Shown in pieces: positions 1-8,966 of a stretch of 21,444 bases of DNA. This stretch comes from Ahrensia sp. (GTDB lineage Bacteria > Pseudomonadota > Alphaproteobacteria > Rhizobiales > Rhizobiaceae), in the NCBI GenBank assembly GCA_002698425.1, contig NZXU01000103.1, positions 1 through 21,444 of the forward strand, in the 5' to 3' direction. How positions within the stretch are numbered: position 1 is the first letter of the stretch; the number at the start of each line of letters is the position of its first letter. Made by a program: the position numbers and the translations under genes. The notes under the pieces were generated by a model, which had not been told where the DNA came from, made no database searches, and saw nothing but the letters and a program-made list of their open reading frames with translations.

Positions 1-1217
<1,217 letters not shown>

Positions 1218-1251
1218 CTAGGCATCGCAGGGCAACGGCGACGGACTCTCC

Positions 1252-2097
1252 TTAGGGACGGTCTAGATCTGGCCCCTGCCGTCGGGGCGGCAATTGGGAC
1301 ACGGCGATGCGACGCACTTGGGAGTTGAGTTGACGGTTGCCCGAACGGGTCATTTGGACCCGGCTACGGGGCAGCCGGATCACACCGGCACCGGTGCCAC
1401 GCCGGCGTGGCGGATGAAGGTGGCCTAGCTCTTGAAGCCGGTGAACCTGGCAGGTTCGCCGATAAGCTTGGCCGCCGCCAGCTCGCTGCAGCCGGGCGGG
1501 GCCGGTAGTGTCCAAGCCAAGGCAGGAGCGTGCATCGATGCGTCTGTCCACTAAATTGACCGCCTCGGCCAGTCGGGAGATACGAGCGAGCTCACGACGG
1601 CCCAGCCCCGCTAGGTGTCCGCTTTGTGCGTCGGGCCAGACGCCGAACAGGCGGTGGTTCCTGGCCTCATACGCCGGGCGCGCCGCAGAGGATTGCCCGA
1701 TGGCTAGCTTGTGGAGCCGCCACAGTAGCCGCTTGATCGTCGCCATCCGCTTGGTGATGAGGAGTTGGGGACGATCGACTCGCACTTGGAAATCGTGCAA
1801 GTCTTCGTCGTGCGACGCGGTCGGCACATGCGCCGAAGCTCGCTTCTGCGGTATTCCTTCTAGTCTCACTTGCACCACTTTTGTGTGAAAACTGAGCAAG
1901 TCGTGTTCCAGATGCGCCGACAAGTGCTGGCGCTCCCCGTTCTCCCAGACCTCTTCTATGAAATGCTCACGGCCCCACATGGCCGTGCCAGCGTGACCGA
2001 GCGCGGTGACGGTTATTGAGCTGAGTCGCCGACCCGTCTCGTTTACCGCGACGAAGGTGGGTGTGCGCTTGTGTTCATCGACGCCAACAACAACCAT
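1252..2097 (-). pseudogene. IS110-family transposase relic, with frameshift and internal deletion
   Basis: Family: DEDD (RuvC-like) transposase with a C-terminal serine domain. The reading frame opens with MVVVGVDEHKRTPTFVAVNE, the usual IS110 start carrying the first catalytic Asp, and ends with MTRSGNRQLNSQVRRIAVSQL, the usual C-terminal block. In between it is damaged. After QKRASAHV (about residue 90) the text jumps to SHDEDLHDF, so about 25 residues holding the GKSDPIDA catalytic aspartates are missing. Between about 1400 and 1510 the conserved helix-hairpin-helix text PPGCSELAAAKLIGEPARF and HAGVAPVPV reads in a different frame, with an in-frame stop, before the original frame resumes. 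The open frame is therefore 281 codons long but cannot give a working enzyme. Confidence 0.85.
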
Positions 2098-2290
2098 TGG
2101 TGGTTGCCTCCTTCACTGTGAGGTGACGGTTGGGCCACGCCGCGGACACATCTTCGGGGGCGATGCCACGCGCCCTATCAAGTGACGACGGCTGGTCCTT
2201 ACACCTGATGCCGACACACGCATGCATGCCAATCCCGAGGGCGACACGGACGCTCCGAGCCAAACAACGGGTGTAAAGGATTCAACCACC
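2098..2290 (-). ncRNA. Leader of the IS110 relic, possible bridge-RNA remnant
   Basis: IS110-group elements carry a structured guide (bridge RNA, also called seekRNA) in the long non-coding stretch upstream of the transposase start. This segment holds that position. On the minus strand it runs through GTAAGGACCAGCCGTCGTCA and GCGGCGTGGCCCAACCGTCA to GGAGGCAACCACCA just before the transposase ATG, which resembles leaders of actinobacterial IS110 copies as I recall them. Given the decayed transposase, activity is unlikely. Assignment is by position and general likeness; I did not fold it. Confidence 0.35.
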
Positions 2291-2408
2291 GCCAGAAGCG
2301 GTGACCCAACCCAGACACTGAAGTGATCGTATCGGCGGAGGAGTCCGGCGTCGCAAGGGACCCTAAGAAGCCACTTAGAACGTTAGCGCGACGTAGCGCT
2401 ACCGTCCA

Positions 2409-3626
2409 TCAGGCCTTTAACATCCCGAGCTCTTTTCGGCCCTTACCAATGATCGGCTCCGGGTCGGCGGCGAGAACGTGGGTGAGAATCTCGTGGTAGA
2501 CGTCACGGAAGTCGGTGGTGACTTTGAGGTCGCCGTCGACGAGGTCGGTTAGGCTCGGATCGTCGCCATAGAAACCACCACGGACCTGCTCGCCGATGAT
2601 GAATACCGGCCCGGCGGTTCCGTGGTCGGTTCCTTCGGATGCATTAGCTGTCACTCGTCGGCCGAACTCGGAGTAGGCCATGACGACGATGTCCTTTGCC
2701 CGTTTGTCGCTCGACATTCTTTTCATGAAGTCGGTGACAGCCGTGTCGAGATTTTTGAGCAGCCGCTCTTGAGCGCCTCGTTCGTCGGCGTGTGTATCAA
2801 AGCCGCCAATTGAGACGCTGTAGATTTGAGTGGGAACGTCGGCTGCGATGCACGCGGCGACTGCACTCAGCTGTGCACTTAGGCCCTTGCTTTCCGACTT
2901 CGGGGAGGCTGCGAGTGGGCCGCCTTCGGCGAACATCGGGGTCAACATCCGGTTTATCTGTGCGGCGTCGCGGAGAGAGTCGCACACCATAGTCATGGCT
3001 CGGGTGTCGCTCTTGTGGTGTTTCGCTAGTCGGGTCATCAACTCTTCCGAGCCGGGCAATCGCTTCGTATCGTAGGAGAACAGCGCTGCGCTTGTGCCTT
3101 CGCCAACTGCCAGCTGCGGGACCGTACGACCAAAATGCAACGCGTGTAGTGGATCTCCACCATTGGCGTCCAACCAGCGCCCAATCCACCCGGTAGCGAC
3201 CGAGTTATCCAGCGATGCTGACTGCCAAATATCCATCGAGCGGAAATGGCTCCGGTCCGGCTCTGGATAGCCCACCCCGCGAACGATGGCCAATGAGCGG
3301 TCGTCAAACATGTCGGCCATCCCGACCATGCCCGGGTTAAGCCCATACTGCCCGTCGAGGTCGAGTACTTCACTGTCGTCGTAGGCGAGTTCGGGGCGTG
3401 CATCCTGGTACGCATTGTCAACGTAGGGGATCACTGTATTTAGGCCGTCGTTTCCTCCGTACATCGTAACGAGCACTAGGATTCCTGTTTTTGCTGGCAG
3501 AGGACCATTGTCGTCAGCAGCTAGGAGGACCTCTGTCCAGGTTATTGCGGGGTGTGAAGCCAAAGCCCCCGTTGCGCCGGCCCCTGCGCACCCCGCTAGG
3601 AAACCTCGTCTGCTTAGACCCGGCAT
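2409..3626 (-). CDS. DUF1501 protein, Tat-exported
   Basis: A 405-residue member of DUF1501, a family related to the alkaline phosphatase/sulfatase fold, whose role is not settled. The N-terminus MPGLSRRGFLAGCAGAGATG is a twin-arginine signal (SRRGFLAG) followed by a short hydrophobic stretch, so export in the folded state is likely. Family landmarks are MYGGNDGLNTVIPY (about 54-67), DRSHFRSMDIWQSAS (about 123-137) and VMAYSEFGRRV followed by GTDHGTAGP (about 313-342). The ATG at 3626 has GAAGGAAC just upstream and lies 10 bases after the DUF1800 stop, so the two are co-transcribed and probably translationally coupled. The DUF1800-DUF1501 pair is common in bacteria and often linked with cell-surface or secreted functions. 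The 3' end at 2409 is followed by about 110 bases before the IS110 leader. Confidence 0.88.
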   Translation of the reverse strand: MPGLSRRGFLAGCAGAGATGALASHPAITWTEVLLAADDNGPLPAKTGILVLVTMYGGNDGLNTVIPYVDNAYQDARPELAYDDSEVLDLDGQYGLNPGMVGMADMFDDRSLAIVRGVGYPEPDRSHFRSMDIWQSASLDNSVATGWIGRWLDANGGDPLHALHFGRTVPQLAVGEGTSAALFSYDTKRLPGSEELMTRLAKHHKSDTRAMTMVCDSLRDAAQINRMLTPMFAEGGPLAASPKSESKGLSAQLSAVAACIAADVPTQIYSVSIGGFDTHADERGAQERLLKNLDTAVTDFMKRMSSDKRAKDIVVMAYSEFGRRVTANASEGTDHGTAGPVFIIGEQVRGGFYGDDPSLTDLVDGDLKVTTDFRDVYHEILTHVLAADPEPIIGKGRKELGMLKA

Positions 3627-3636
3627 TCTTGTTCCT

Positions 3637-4914
3637 TCACGACGTCAGGTACTCAGGCGTGTTTGCCGCGGCAGCGACGAGTGACTCGGGTTTCCTTCGG
3701 AGCGGCTTGAGTGCCTTGACCGTACGGTCGGACCACACGCCAATCCCGATCAGATATCCGGCCGCATCGATCCGGTCCGCGAGAGGAGAGTCGGAGACGA
3801 GGCTTAGGTCGCCGTCCTTGACCAACTTAGTTGCGGCTTGGATGCGGGTGGTGGCGGCAGCCGAGGACAGCCATGCGTTACCGCGCGGCCACCCCCCGAC
3901 GTCCGGGGGGTAGAAGGGTAAATGCCCTAGGGACTCGAGAACCGTTACCGCCCTTTTGGCCTGCTCAGCCTGATCGAGATCAATTTGGAGCGCTCTTAGT
4001 AAGCCGATGAGCCAGTCCAGCGGTGGGGTAACCAGTGTCCCACCGCGCTTGGGGAATTCGGAGTCGGTCAAGATCGCGTTGGTTAGTGCCTTTAGGTTGT
4101 ATGAGGACCCGTACGCTTCGGCGAGCCGGCTTAGGGTTGCGGCGGATGGTGGATCGTCGGAGGCTAGCTGCTGCCATAATCGTCCGGCGATGAAGCGCGC
4201 CGAGGCTGGGTCCGCTACGACGATGTCACATAGATCTTCTGTGCCGATCTTCCCAGTCGTTCCCAGTACGGTCTTTGTCGAGTCGTCGTGACGCTTCGCC
4301 ACGAATTCGGCTTCACCGCCATCTGTCACCGTCCAACCAGTCAGGGCGCGCGCCCCCTCGCGGACGTCAAATTCCGAGTAACGGTTTCCGTGGCCGAGGA
4401 CAAAGAGTTCCATCAATTCGCGCGAGAGATTCTCGTTGGGTGACCCGACCTTGTTCTGTCGACCGTCGAGCCAGGTAATCATCGCAGCGTCAGTCAGCAT
4501 GGCATGCACCAGTGTTCGAAAATCATCCAAGCAGTGGCTGCGGAGCTTCTCATTCTGTCGCGCTAGCAGACCCGGAACTCGTACCTTCTCCCCTGATGTC
4601 GCGAAGTGGTTGTGCCACAGGAACGTGAGCTTCTCGCATACTGGGTTCTCCACCGCCACCATCCGACGGATCCACCACTGCGTTAAGGCTTCACGTTGGC
4701 TGGCTAGAGTCTTGAGGTACTTGCGATACGCCGATTCGGCGCTCCGGTTCGGACGGTCGGGTACATCCATGTCAGGCAACGGTGTAGCGATAACTCCCGG
4801 ATCCTTAGCAAAGTCTCCTGCTAGCCGCTCGGCGACAATCGTAGAGGTGCCCCCCAACTGGACGGCTGAATCGACTTCTGAACCCAGCGTGCCGAAGCCG
4901 CTTCTCCGCAGCAC
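3637..4914 (-). CDS. DUF1800 protein, first gene of the pair with DUF1501
   Basis: A 425-residue DUF1800 protein of unknown reaction. Landmarks are VLRRSGFGTLG at the N-terminus, WWIRRMV with EKLTFLWHNHFATS (about 80-108), NENLSRELMELFVLGHG (about 159-175), EGARALTGWTV (about 186-196) and PPDVGGWPRGNAWLSS near the C-terminus. The GTG at 4914 is the only standard start in frame. The family-typical N-terminus continues upstream as STQSKEWIAAARV, back to a TAG at 4972-4974, with only a CTG (4951-4953) where an initiator would be expected. A GGGGGG run lies about five bases before that CTG. True translation may therefore start at the CTG, or the gene may have lost its ATG. No signal peptide is visible from the GTG start. 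Confidence 0.82.
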   Translation of the reverse strand: MLRRSGFGTLGSEVDSAVQLGGTSTIVAERLAGDFAKDPGVIATPLPDMDVPDRPNRSAESAYRKYLKTLASQREALTQWWIRRMVAVENPVCEKLTFLWHNHFATSGEKVRVPGLLARQNEKLRSHCLDDFRTLVHAMLTDAAMITWLDGRQNKVGSPNENLSRELMELFVLGHGNRYSEFDVREGARALTGWTVTDGGEAEFVAKRHDDSTKTVLGTTGKIGTEDLCDIVVADPASARFIAGRLWQQLASDDPPSAATLSRLAEAYGSSYNLKALTNAILTDSEFPKRGGTLVTPPLDWLIGLLRALQIDLDQAEQAKRAVTVLESLGHLPFYPPDVGGWPRGNAWLSSAAATTRIQAATKLVKDGDLSLVSDSPLADRIDAAGYLIGIGVWSDRTVKALKPLRRKPESLVAAAANTPEYLTS

Positions 4915-4974
4915 ACGTGCTGCTGCGATCCATTCCTTTGATTGCGTTGACAGGCTGGCCCCCCAGTTTGGCTA

Positions 4975-5470
4975 CCAAGATAGAAACGGCGCATACTCAG
5001 CGCGCCTCCCAAGAAGCCTCAGTTTCCGCGCTGCGACCGAAGCTTATTCAATGTATCTGACCTGTCCCCGTCGCGCGAGCGCATGTGCTGTTCTGCACTG
5101 CCGCTTGATGGTTGGGTTCCAATCAAGCAACGTCCAACACCGTCTCGGTAGATGGCGAGCGCCCGCCGCATTGGCCACGATGGTGGGCATTCTGTGTTCG
5201 TCGAATCCGCACCATTGCCTGTGCGGTCGCCGGTTGCCGGCTTGCCCTCCAGGTCTGACGGGCGAGTCGGCATTGACCGGACGCCCCTCATCGTCGGTCC
5301 GGATGTGCGCAAAGTGCTGAGGTGATGCAATGCCAGACTGGGGCAGGAATCGACGGAGGTACACGTTGCTGGCACCCCTGGCCCAAGAAGTACCTCGTAC
5401 CCTTGGCCGAGGAGTATTCGGTGGGCGTCAGGCCGACGTTGGCCCATGAACCGCCCCGGGCATGTCCGGA
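4975..5470. other. Gene-poor stretch upstream of DUF1800
   Basis: No open frame here shows a recognisable domain, a good ribosome site or consistent mycobacterial codon use. Frames of 100-190 codons exist on both strands but overlap one another and carry no family motif. Because it lies upstream of the minus-strand DUF1800-DUF1501 pair it should hold their promoter, but I could not pick a convincing one. Confidence 0.4.
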
Positions 5471-5542
5471 GACTTTGATGTGTCCTGGGTTGTCCGGAGT
5501 CGGTTTGCGTGACTTTGGGTCACGACGTCCTTTGGAGGAGCC

Positions 5543-5790
5543 GTGTCCGTGCCGAAGCGTTACCCCGAAGAATTCCGCCGCAAGGTGCTCGATCTGGTGG
5601 CTGCCGGTCGCCCGATCGCTCAGATCGCTGCCGATCTGGGTATCAGCGACTAGACAATCGCCAGAGCGGTCAGCGCGGAGATGCCACGCAAGCAAGCCAC
5701 CCGTCCATTTCAGCCCCTCGCGGCGAAACCGCTGCGAGGTGACCTGCTCGGCGAGGCGATCCCTGGCCGACGCCGCCGGCAGCCCCGCAT
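5543..5790 (+). pseudogene. IS3-family OrfA transposase relic with stop codon
   Basis: From a GTG at 5543, with TTTGGAGGAG eight bases upstream, the frame reads VSVPKRYPEEFRRKVLDLVA then AGRPIAQIAADLGISD. This is the N-terminal helix-turn-helix of an IS3-type OrfA (HTH_Tnp_1). It ends at TAG 5651-5653, where related proteins have Gln (D-Q-T-I); the next codons ACA-ATC keep T-I. After that the match is lost, which suggests a deletion or replacement. The helix-turn-helix would bind the element's ends; the OrfB (DDE) part is not seen. The end coordinate is approximate. Confidence 0.75.
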
Positions 5791-6431
5791 CAAACGGTGA
5801 TCGAACGCTGCCGCGGTGGCCGGCATCGTCGAAACGTCGCCGCGTTTACCAGGTTCGTGCACGCCAGTCTGGGCTTGCACATTGCACATGAAGTACACCG
5901 GCCCTGGCGTAACAGTAATTGGCCAGGCGGTGGCGGAACTCCTATCACATCAGCACGGGCGCGCATCAGATTCCACACTGCCTCCAGGCCACAGCAGCGG
6001 GCACCGTGACCGCGGGTAATGACCGGATTGCAGTAACCGGGGCCCAGATGCGCGGCGTCACTGGCGTGAGTGTTGACCCCGACCCTGGCCCAGCGCCATT
6101 AAGCGACACATTGCCACATCGCGAGACCGGTTTCCAAGCACTGCAGCCATTGCCCAGATTCCTTGAAAAACCCCTCGTGATGGAGAAACGGTCAGCAGCG
6201 TGGGTCCTAGCAAATGATTATGAAGACGCTTCGGCCGGGCGTTCGCAGGAATCGAGGGGTCCACCTGCGTGTCTCGAATGTCGTAGCTGAAGTTGTAGAC
6301 GCGCTGGTCATGCGTCTTTACTGTTTTGCGGAGAAAGTTGTGCAGAACGGGCCGTTCCGGTTGACAGGGTGCCCCGAGTCTGAGAAGCTCTCAGCAACAG
6401 TAGGGACCGAACCTTCTTGGGGGGAATAAAA
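5654..6431. other. Scar region between the IS3 relic and the secreted-protein gene
   Basis: About 780 bases with short, mutually overlapping frames and no recognisable product; probably debris of mobile elements plus the promoter region of the next gene. Possible regulatory marks near the 3' end are a TTGACA at 6361-6366 and a CTGAGA-AGC-TCTCAG dyad at 6380-6394. The spacing from TTGACA does not reach a good -10 box, so I do not call a promoter. Confidence 0.35.
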
Positions 6432-6860
6432 ATGAATGCCATCGCAACGAAATTCCAGGTGGGTGCTGCGGCGCTCGCTCTCGGTGCTTCCGCGGCGTTC
6501 GCGCCCGTCGCAGCCAACGCCGCTCCTGCGGTGGGAGCTCCCACCGCCCCGGTGCATCAAGTCGCCGGTGACCTAGCAGCAGCTCCGGGCGATTTCATCT
6601 GGTTCTTTCAGGTCACCTCAATTCAGCTTTCCGCGACCTTCACGAGGAGCGCTACTTTCTGGACCGATACCACAATCGCTATTTATGAGGCCAAGCTGGC
6701 AAGAAGGCCCGATTCGATCTTTGCTCCTTTCTACGAAAATCGTATTGCCCAACTGCAGCAGCAGCGGGCCGCATTTGGCCAGCTTAGCCTGAGTGCATGC
6801 CGCGACGGGGAGGGAATTTCGGCAGGCCCATATGGGACTGTTACGCGGGGCGCCTGCTAA
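6432..6860 (+). CDS. Small Sec-secreted protein of unknown function
   Basis: A 142-residue precursor. The ATG at 6432 is chosen over an in-frame GTG at 6417 because a GGGGGGA ribosome site sits at about 6419-6425, and the signal peptide then starts normally: MNAIATKFQVGAAALALGAS, with a likely signal-peptidase cut after PVAANA (about residue 30). The mature part has FIWFFQVTSIQLSATFTRSA and SATFWTDTTIAIYEAKLARR in its middle, then a Gln-rich helix (AQLQQQRAAF). It ends in SACRDGEGISAGPYGTVTRG followed by AC, with two Cys (near residues 127 and 142) that could form a disulfide outside the cell. It resembles small secreted mycobacterial proteins with the same arrangement that have no assigned function. 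It has its own terminator-like hairpin, so it is probably a single-gene unit rather than part of the polysaccharide operon. Confidence 0.85.
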   Translation: MNAIATKFQVGAAALALGASAAFAPVAANAAPAVGAPTAPVHQVAGDLAAAPGDFIWFFQVTSIQLSATFTRSATFWTDTTIAIYEAKLARRPDSIFAPFYENRIAQLQQQRAAFGQLSLSACRDGEGISAGPYGTVTRGAC

Positions 6861-6901
6861 CGCAAGCTGTTCGCTTGATACGGATCACCAAATACATAGC
6901 T

Positions 6902-6941
6902 TTGAAGCCTGCACGTCACGCCTGTGACGTGCAGGCTTCAA
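6902..6941 (+). terminator. Perfect 18-bp hairpin, probable terminator
   Basis: Left arm TTGAAGCCTGCACGTCAC (6902-6919), loop GCCT, right arm the exact reverse complement (6924-6941). There is no T-run, which is common for mycobacterial terminators. It lies 41 bases after the secreted-protein stop and 20 bases before the DUF4012 start, so it separates the two transcription units or attenuates read-through. Confidence 0.75.
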
Positions 6942-6961
6942 CCTTGCGCTGGGAACTGTGA

Positions 6962-8800
6962 GTGCGATTATTTCCGCGACGCCAGTCAGAAGAGAACGCT
7001 CAGGGTGGAGATGATGATGAAGGCCGTGGCCGGCTGCCCGAGGCCCTTCGAAGTCGACGAGTCATCTTAGGAGCAGCGCTACTGCTATTCGTCGTCCTCG
7101 CGTTGGGCTGCTGGGTAGCGATCGGAGCTTTCCAGGCGAAATCGAATCTGGAGCAAGCGCGTAGCAGTGCTCAAAGCGCCAAAGATGCGCTGCTAGCGGG
7201 AGATACGCAGGCTGCGTCTGTGGATGCGGACGACGCGCTTGCGCGGGCGCGAGCGGCCCAGGACGCCACCCACACCGTCGCGTGGAAAATCGCAGCTGCT
7301 GTGCCGTGGCTGGGCAGCCCATTTAAGACTGGCCAGCAGGTTACCGACGTTGTTCTGGGTCTCGCAGCTGACGTACTGCGACCTGCCGCCGATGTCGGCA
7401 TCGAGATCTCACCCGAGCGGCTCTACCGAGATGGCCGGGTGGATGTCGACCTACTTCGAGACCAAGAACCTGAGCTGACTGAGTTGTCCACCAACGCCGC
7501 GCGCCTAAACGGAGATGCCGCAGCGATCACTGATCCACGATATGTGGCTCTTCTCAGAGACGCGCGCGCTGAACTTCAGAGTCAGATATCCAGCATCACG
7601 TCGGTGATCGAAAACGCGGCCTTGGCCGCGCGTCTGGTGCCGTCGATGATGGGTGCAGATGGACCAAGAAGCTACTTCATGGGCTTTCAAACTAATGCCG
7701 AAGCGCGCGGAACCGGCGGGCTACTCGGTGGGTACGGCATCCTCCGATTTGACAAAGGCGTGCCGACCGTGGACGCCGTTGCTCCAAATACCGACCTTAC
7801 TGACGCCGTCGCGCCAATCGAACTGGGGCTTGAATACGACCAGCAGTATGGGTATGCACAACCGTTCACTGACTTTCGCAATAGCAACTTGAGCCCGCAC
7901 TTCCCTAACGCGGCTCAGATATGGAAAGCTATGTGGGCAGAGCAAACAGGCGCGGAGGTGGACGGTGTAATCGCTATCGATCCCGTCGCGTTGAGTTACA
8001 TACTCGGGGCCGTCGGACCGGTAACGATGCCGGACGGCGAGATTGTTTCCCGGGATAACGTCGTTGAGCTGACCGAATCAACCGCCTATCTTCGGTTTCC
8101 GACTGACCAGGTGGCCCGGAAACAGTATTTGCAGGACATCGCCAACGCCGTAGTGACAAAGATGACAGGTTCGGTCCGCTCACCGCGGCAATTGCTTGAT
8201 GCACTCGGCAGGGCTGTCAGCGAACGGCGAATCGCTGTCTGGAGTGCTTCGCCGTCCGAGCAAAGACTTCTTGAACAGACTCAGCTGGCCCATACGCTCC
8301 CGGAAGACGCGGCACCATACGCCGCGGTAGTCATCAACAACCTTGGCGGCAACAAGCTCGATTACTACCTAACGACGGAGGTCGAGTACGCTGCTGATGA
8401 ATGCGACGGCGGGACAAGGGCTTCCACCGTCAATGTGAAATTGACCAATACAGTGCCCAATGAGCCGCTGCCAGACTATGTAGCGGCTGCCGCCGGACTT
8501 TCGCCTGAGCTACTCATTCAGGTTCCACCGGGAACGAACATCACTTCGGTGCGCCTTTTCGCTACCCCAGGAGCTGAGTTAGCGAGCGCAATCCTCAATG
8601 GTGAGCGCGTACCGGCGATCCTAAATTCAGAGCGTGGACACCCCGTATTCGAGGTCCAAGTAATTATTCCTCCGGGACAATCGGCCGATGTTAGCTTTCA
8701 GTTGTCAGAGCCGACCGTGCCTGGGGCAGCGCGGGTGCCGAGCCAGCCCCTAGTCAATACCGTTGTTCCAACTGTGATGGTTCCTGAGTGCGCGGGGTAG
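6962..8800 (+). CDS. DUF4012 membrane-anchored protein
   Basis: A 612-residue protein of the DUF4012 family, found in actinobacterial and other Gram-positive surface-polysaccharide loci, with no proven reaction. The start is a GTG at 6962. Residues 1-34 are charged and cytoplasmic, one membrane helix follows (about 35-57, VILGAALLLFVVLALGCWVA), then an Ala-rich helical stretch (58-105) and a large extracytoplasmic domain. The family signature is at about 236-262 (RSYFMGFQTNAEARGTGG, then LLGGYGILRF). It precedes the Wzz/BY-kinase gene in the same direction with a 166-base gap, and is the first gene of the locus after the hairpin. A role outside the membrane in chain assembly, attachment or export is inference from place only. 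No truncation is seen. Confidence 0.87.
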   Translation: MRLFPRRQSEENAQGGDDDEGRGRLPEALRSRRVILGAALLLFVVLALGCWVAIGAFQAKSNLEQARSSAQSAKDALLAGDTQAASVDADDALARARAAQDATHTVAWKIAAAVPWLGSPFKTGQQVTDVVLGLAADVLRPAADVGIEISPERLYRDGRVDVDLLRDQEPELTELSTNAARLNGDAAAITDPRYVALLRDARAELQSQISSITSVIENAALAARLVPSMMGADGPRSYFMGFQTNAEARGTGGLLGGYGILRFDKGVPTVDAVAPNTDLTDAVAPIELGLEYDQQYGYAQPFTDFRNSNLSPHFPNAAQIWKAMWAEQTGAEVDGVIAIDPVALSYILGAVGPVTMPDGEIVSRDNVVELTESTAYLRFPTDQVARKQYLQDIANAVVTKMTGSVRSPRQLLDALGRAVSERRIAVWSASPSEQRLLEQTQLAHTLPEDAAPYAAVVINNLGGNKLDYYLTTEVEYAADECDGGTRASTVNVKLTNTVPNEPLPDYVAAAAGLSPELLIQVPPGTNITSVRLFATPGAELASAILNGERVPAILNSERGHPVFEVQVIIPPGQSADVSFQLSEPTVPGAARVPSQPLVNTVVPTVMVPECAG

Positions 8801-8966
8801 CCCAAATGGGCGAGACGCACAAGTGCAGCGGTGACGGCCCGTCGTACCAAATGCTGTGCTTGAACTTGAGACATTGCGACCGTTTCCGAGAGAATTTCGC
8901 GCCGCCTACAGCGATGGCACGTAATGAATGGTGCGGGCGGCTTGGTCCAGCAGCTAAGGGGCGGCA

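Larger units (their letters stand above)
1252..2290 (-). mobile_element. Decayed IS110-family insertion sequence (edges approximate)
   Basis: The element comprises a broken IS110-type transposase reading frame and about 190 bases of upstream non-coding DNA that resembles the leader of actinobacterial IS110 elements. IS110 elements lack terminal inverted repeats, so the ends cannot be fixed by eye; the right edge is set where the leader-like sequence fades into AT-richer DNA. It sits directly upstream of accD5, leaving only about 115 bases for that gene's promoter. Confidence 0.7.

Noticed and set aside
4436..5320. A 294-codon plus-strand frame
   Set aside because: Its first part is antisense to the DUF1800 gene and the rest runs through the gene-poor stretch; no motif and no ribosome site.
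5322..5891. A 189-codon plus-strand frame over the IS3 relic
   Set aside because: It is out of frame with the recognisable OrfA text (frame from 5543) and shows no family motif.
6361..6394. TTGACA plus CTGAGA-AGC-TCTCAG as a promoter with operator for the secreted-protein gene
   Set aside because: No acceptable -10 hexamer at 16-19 bases from TTGACA; kept only as a remark.
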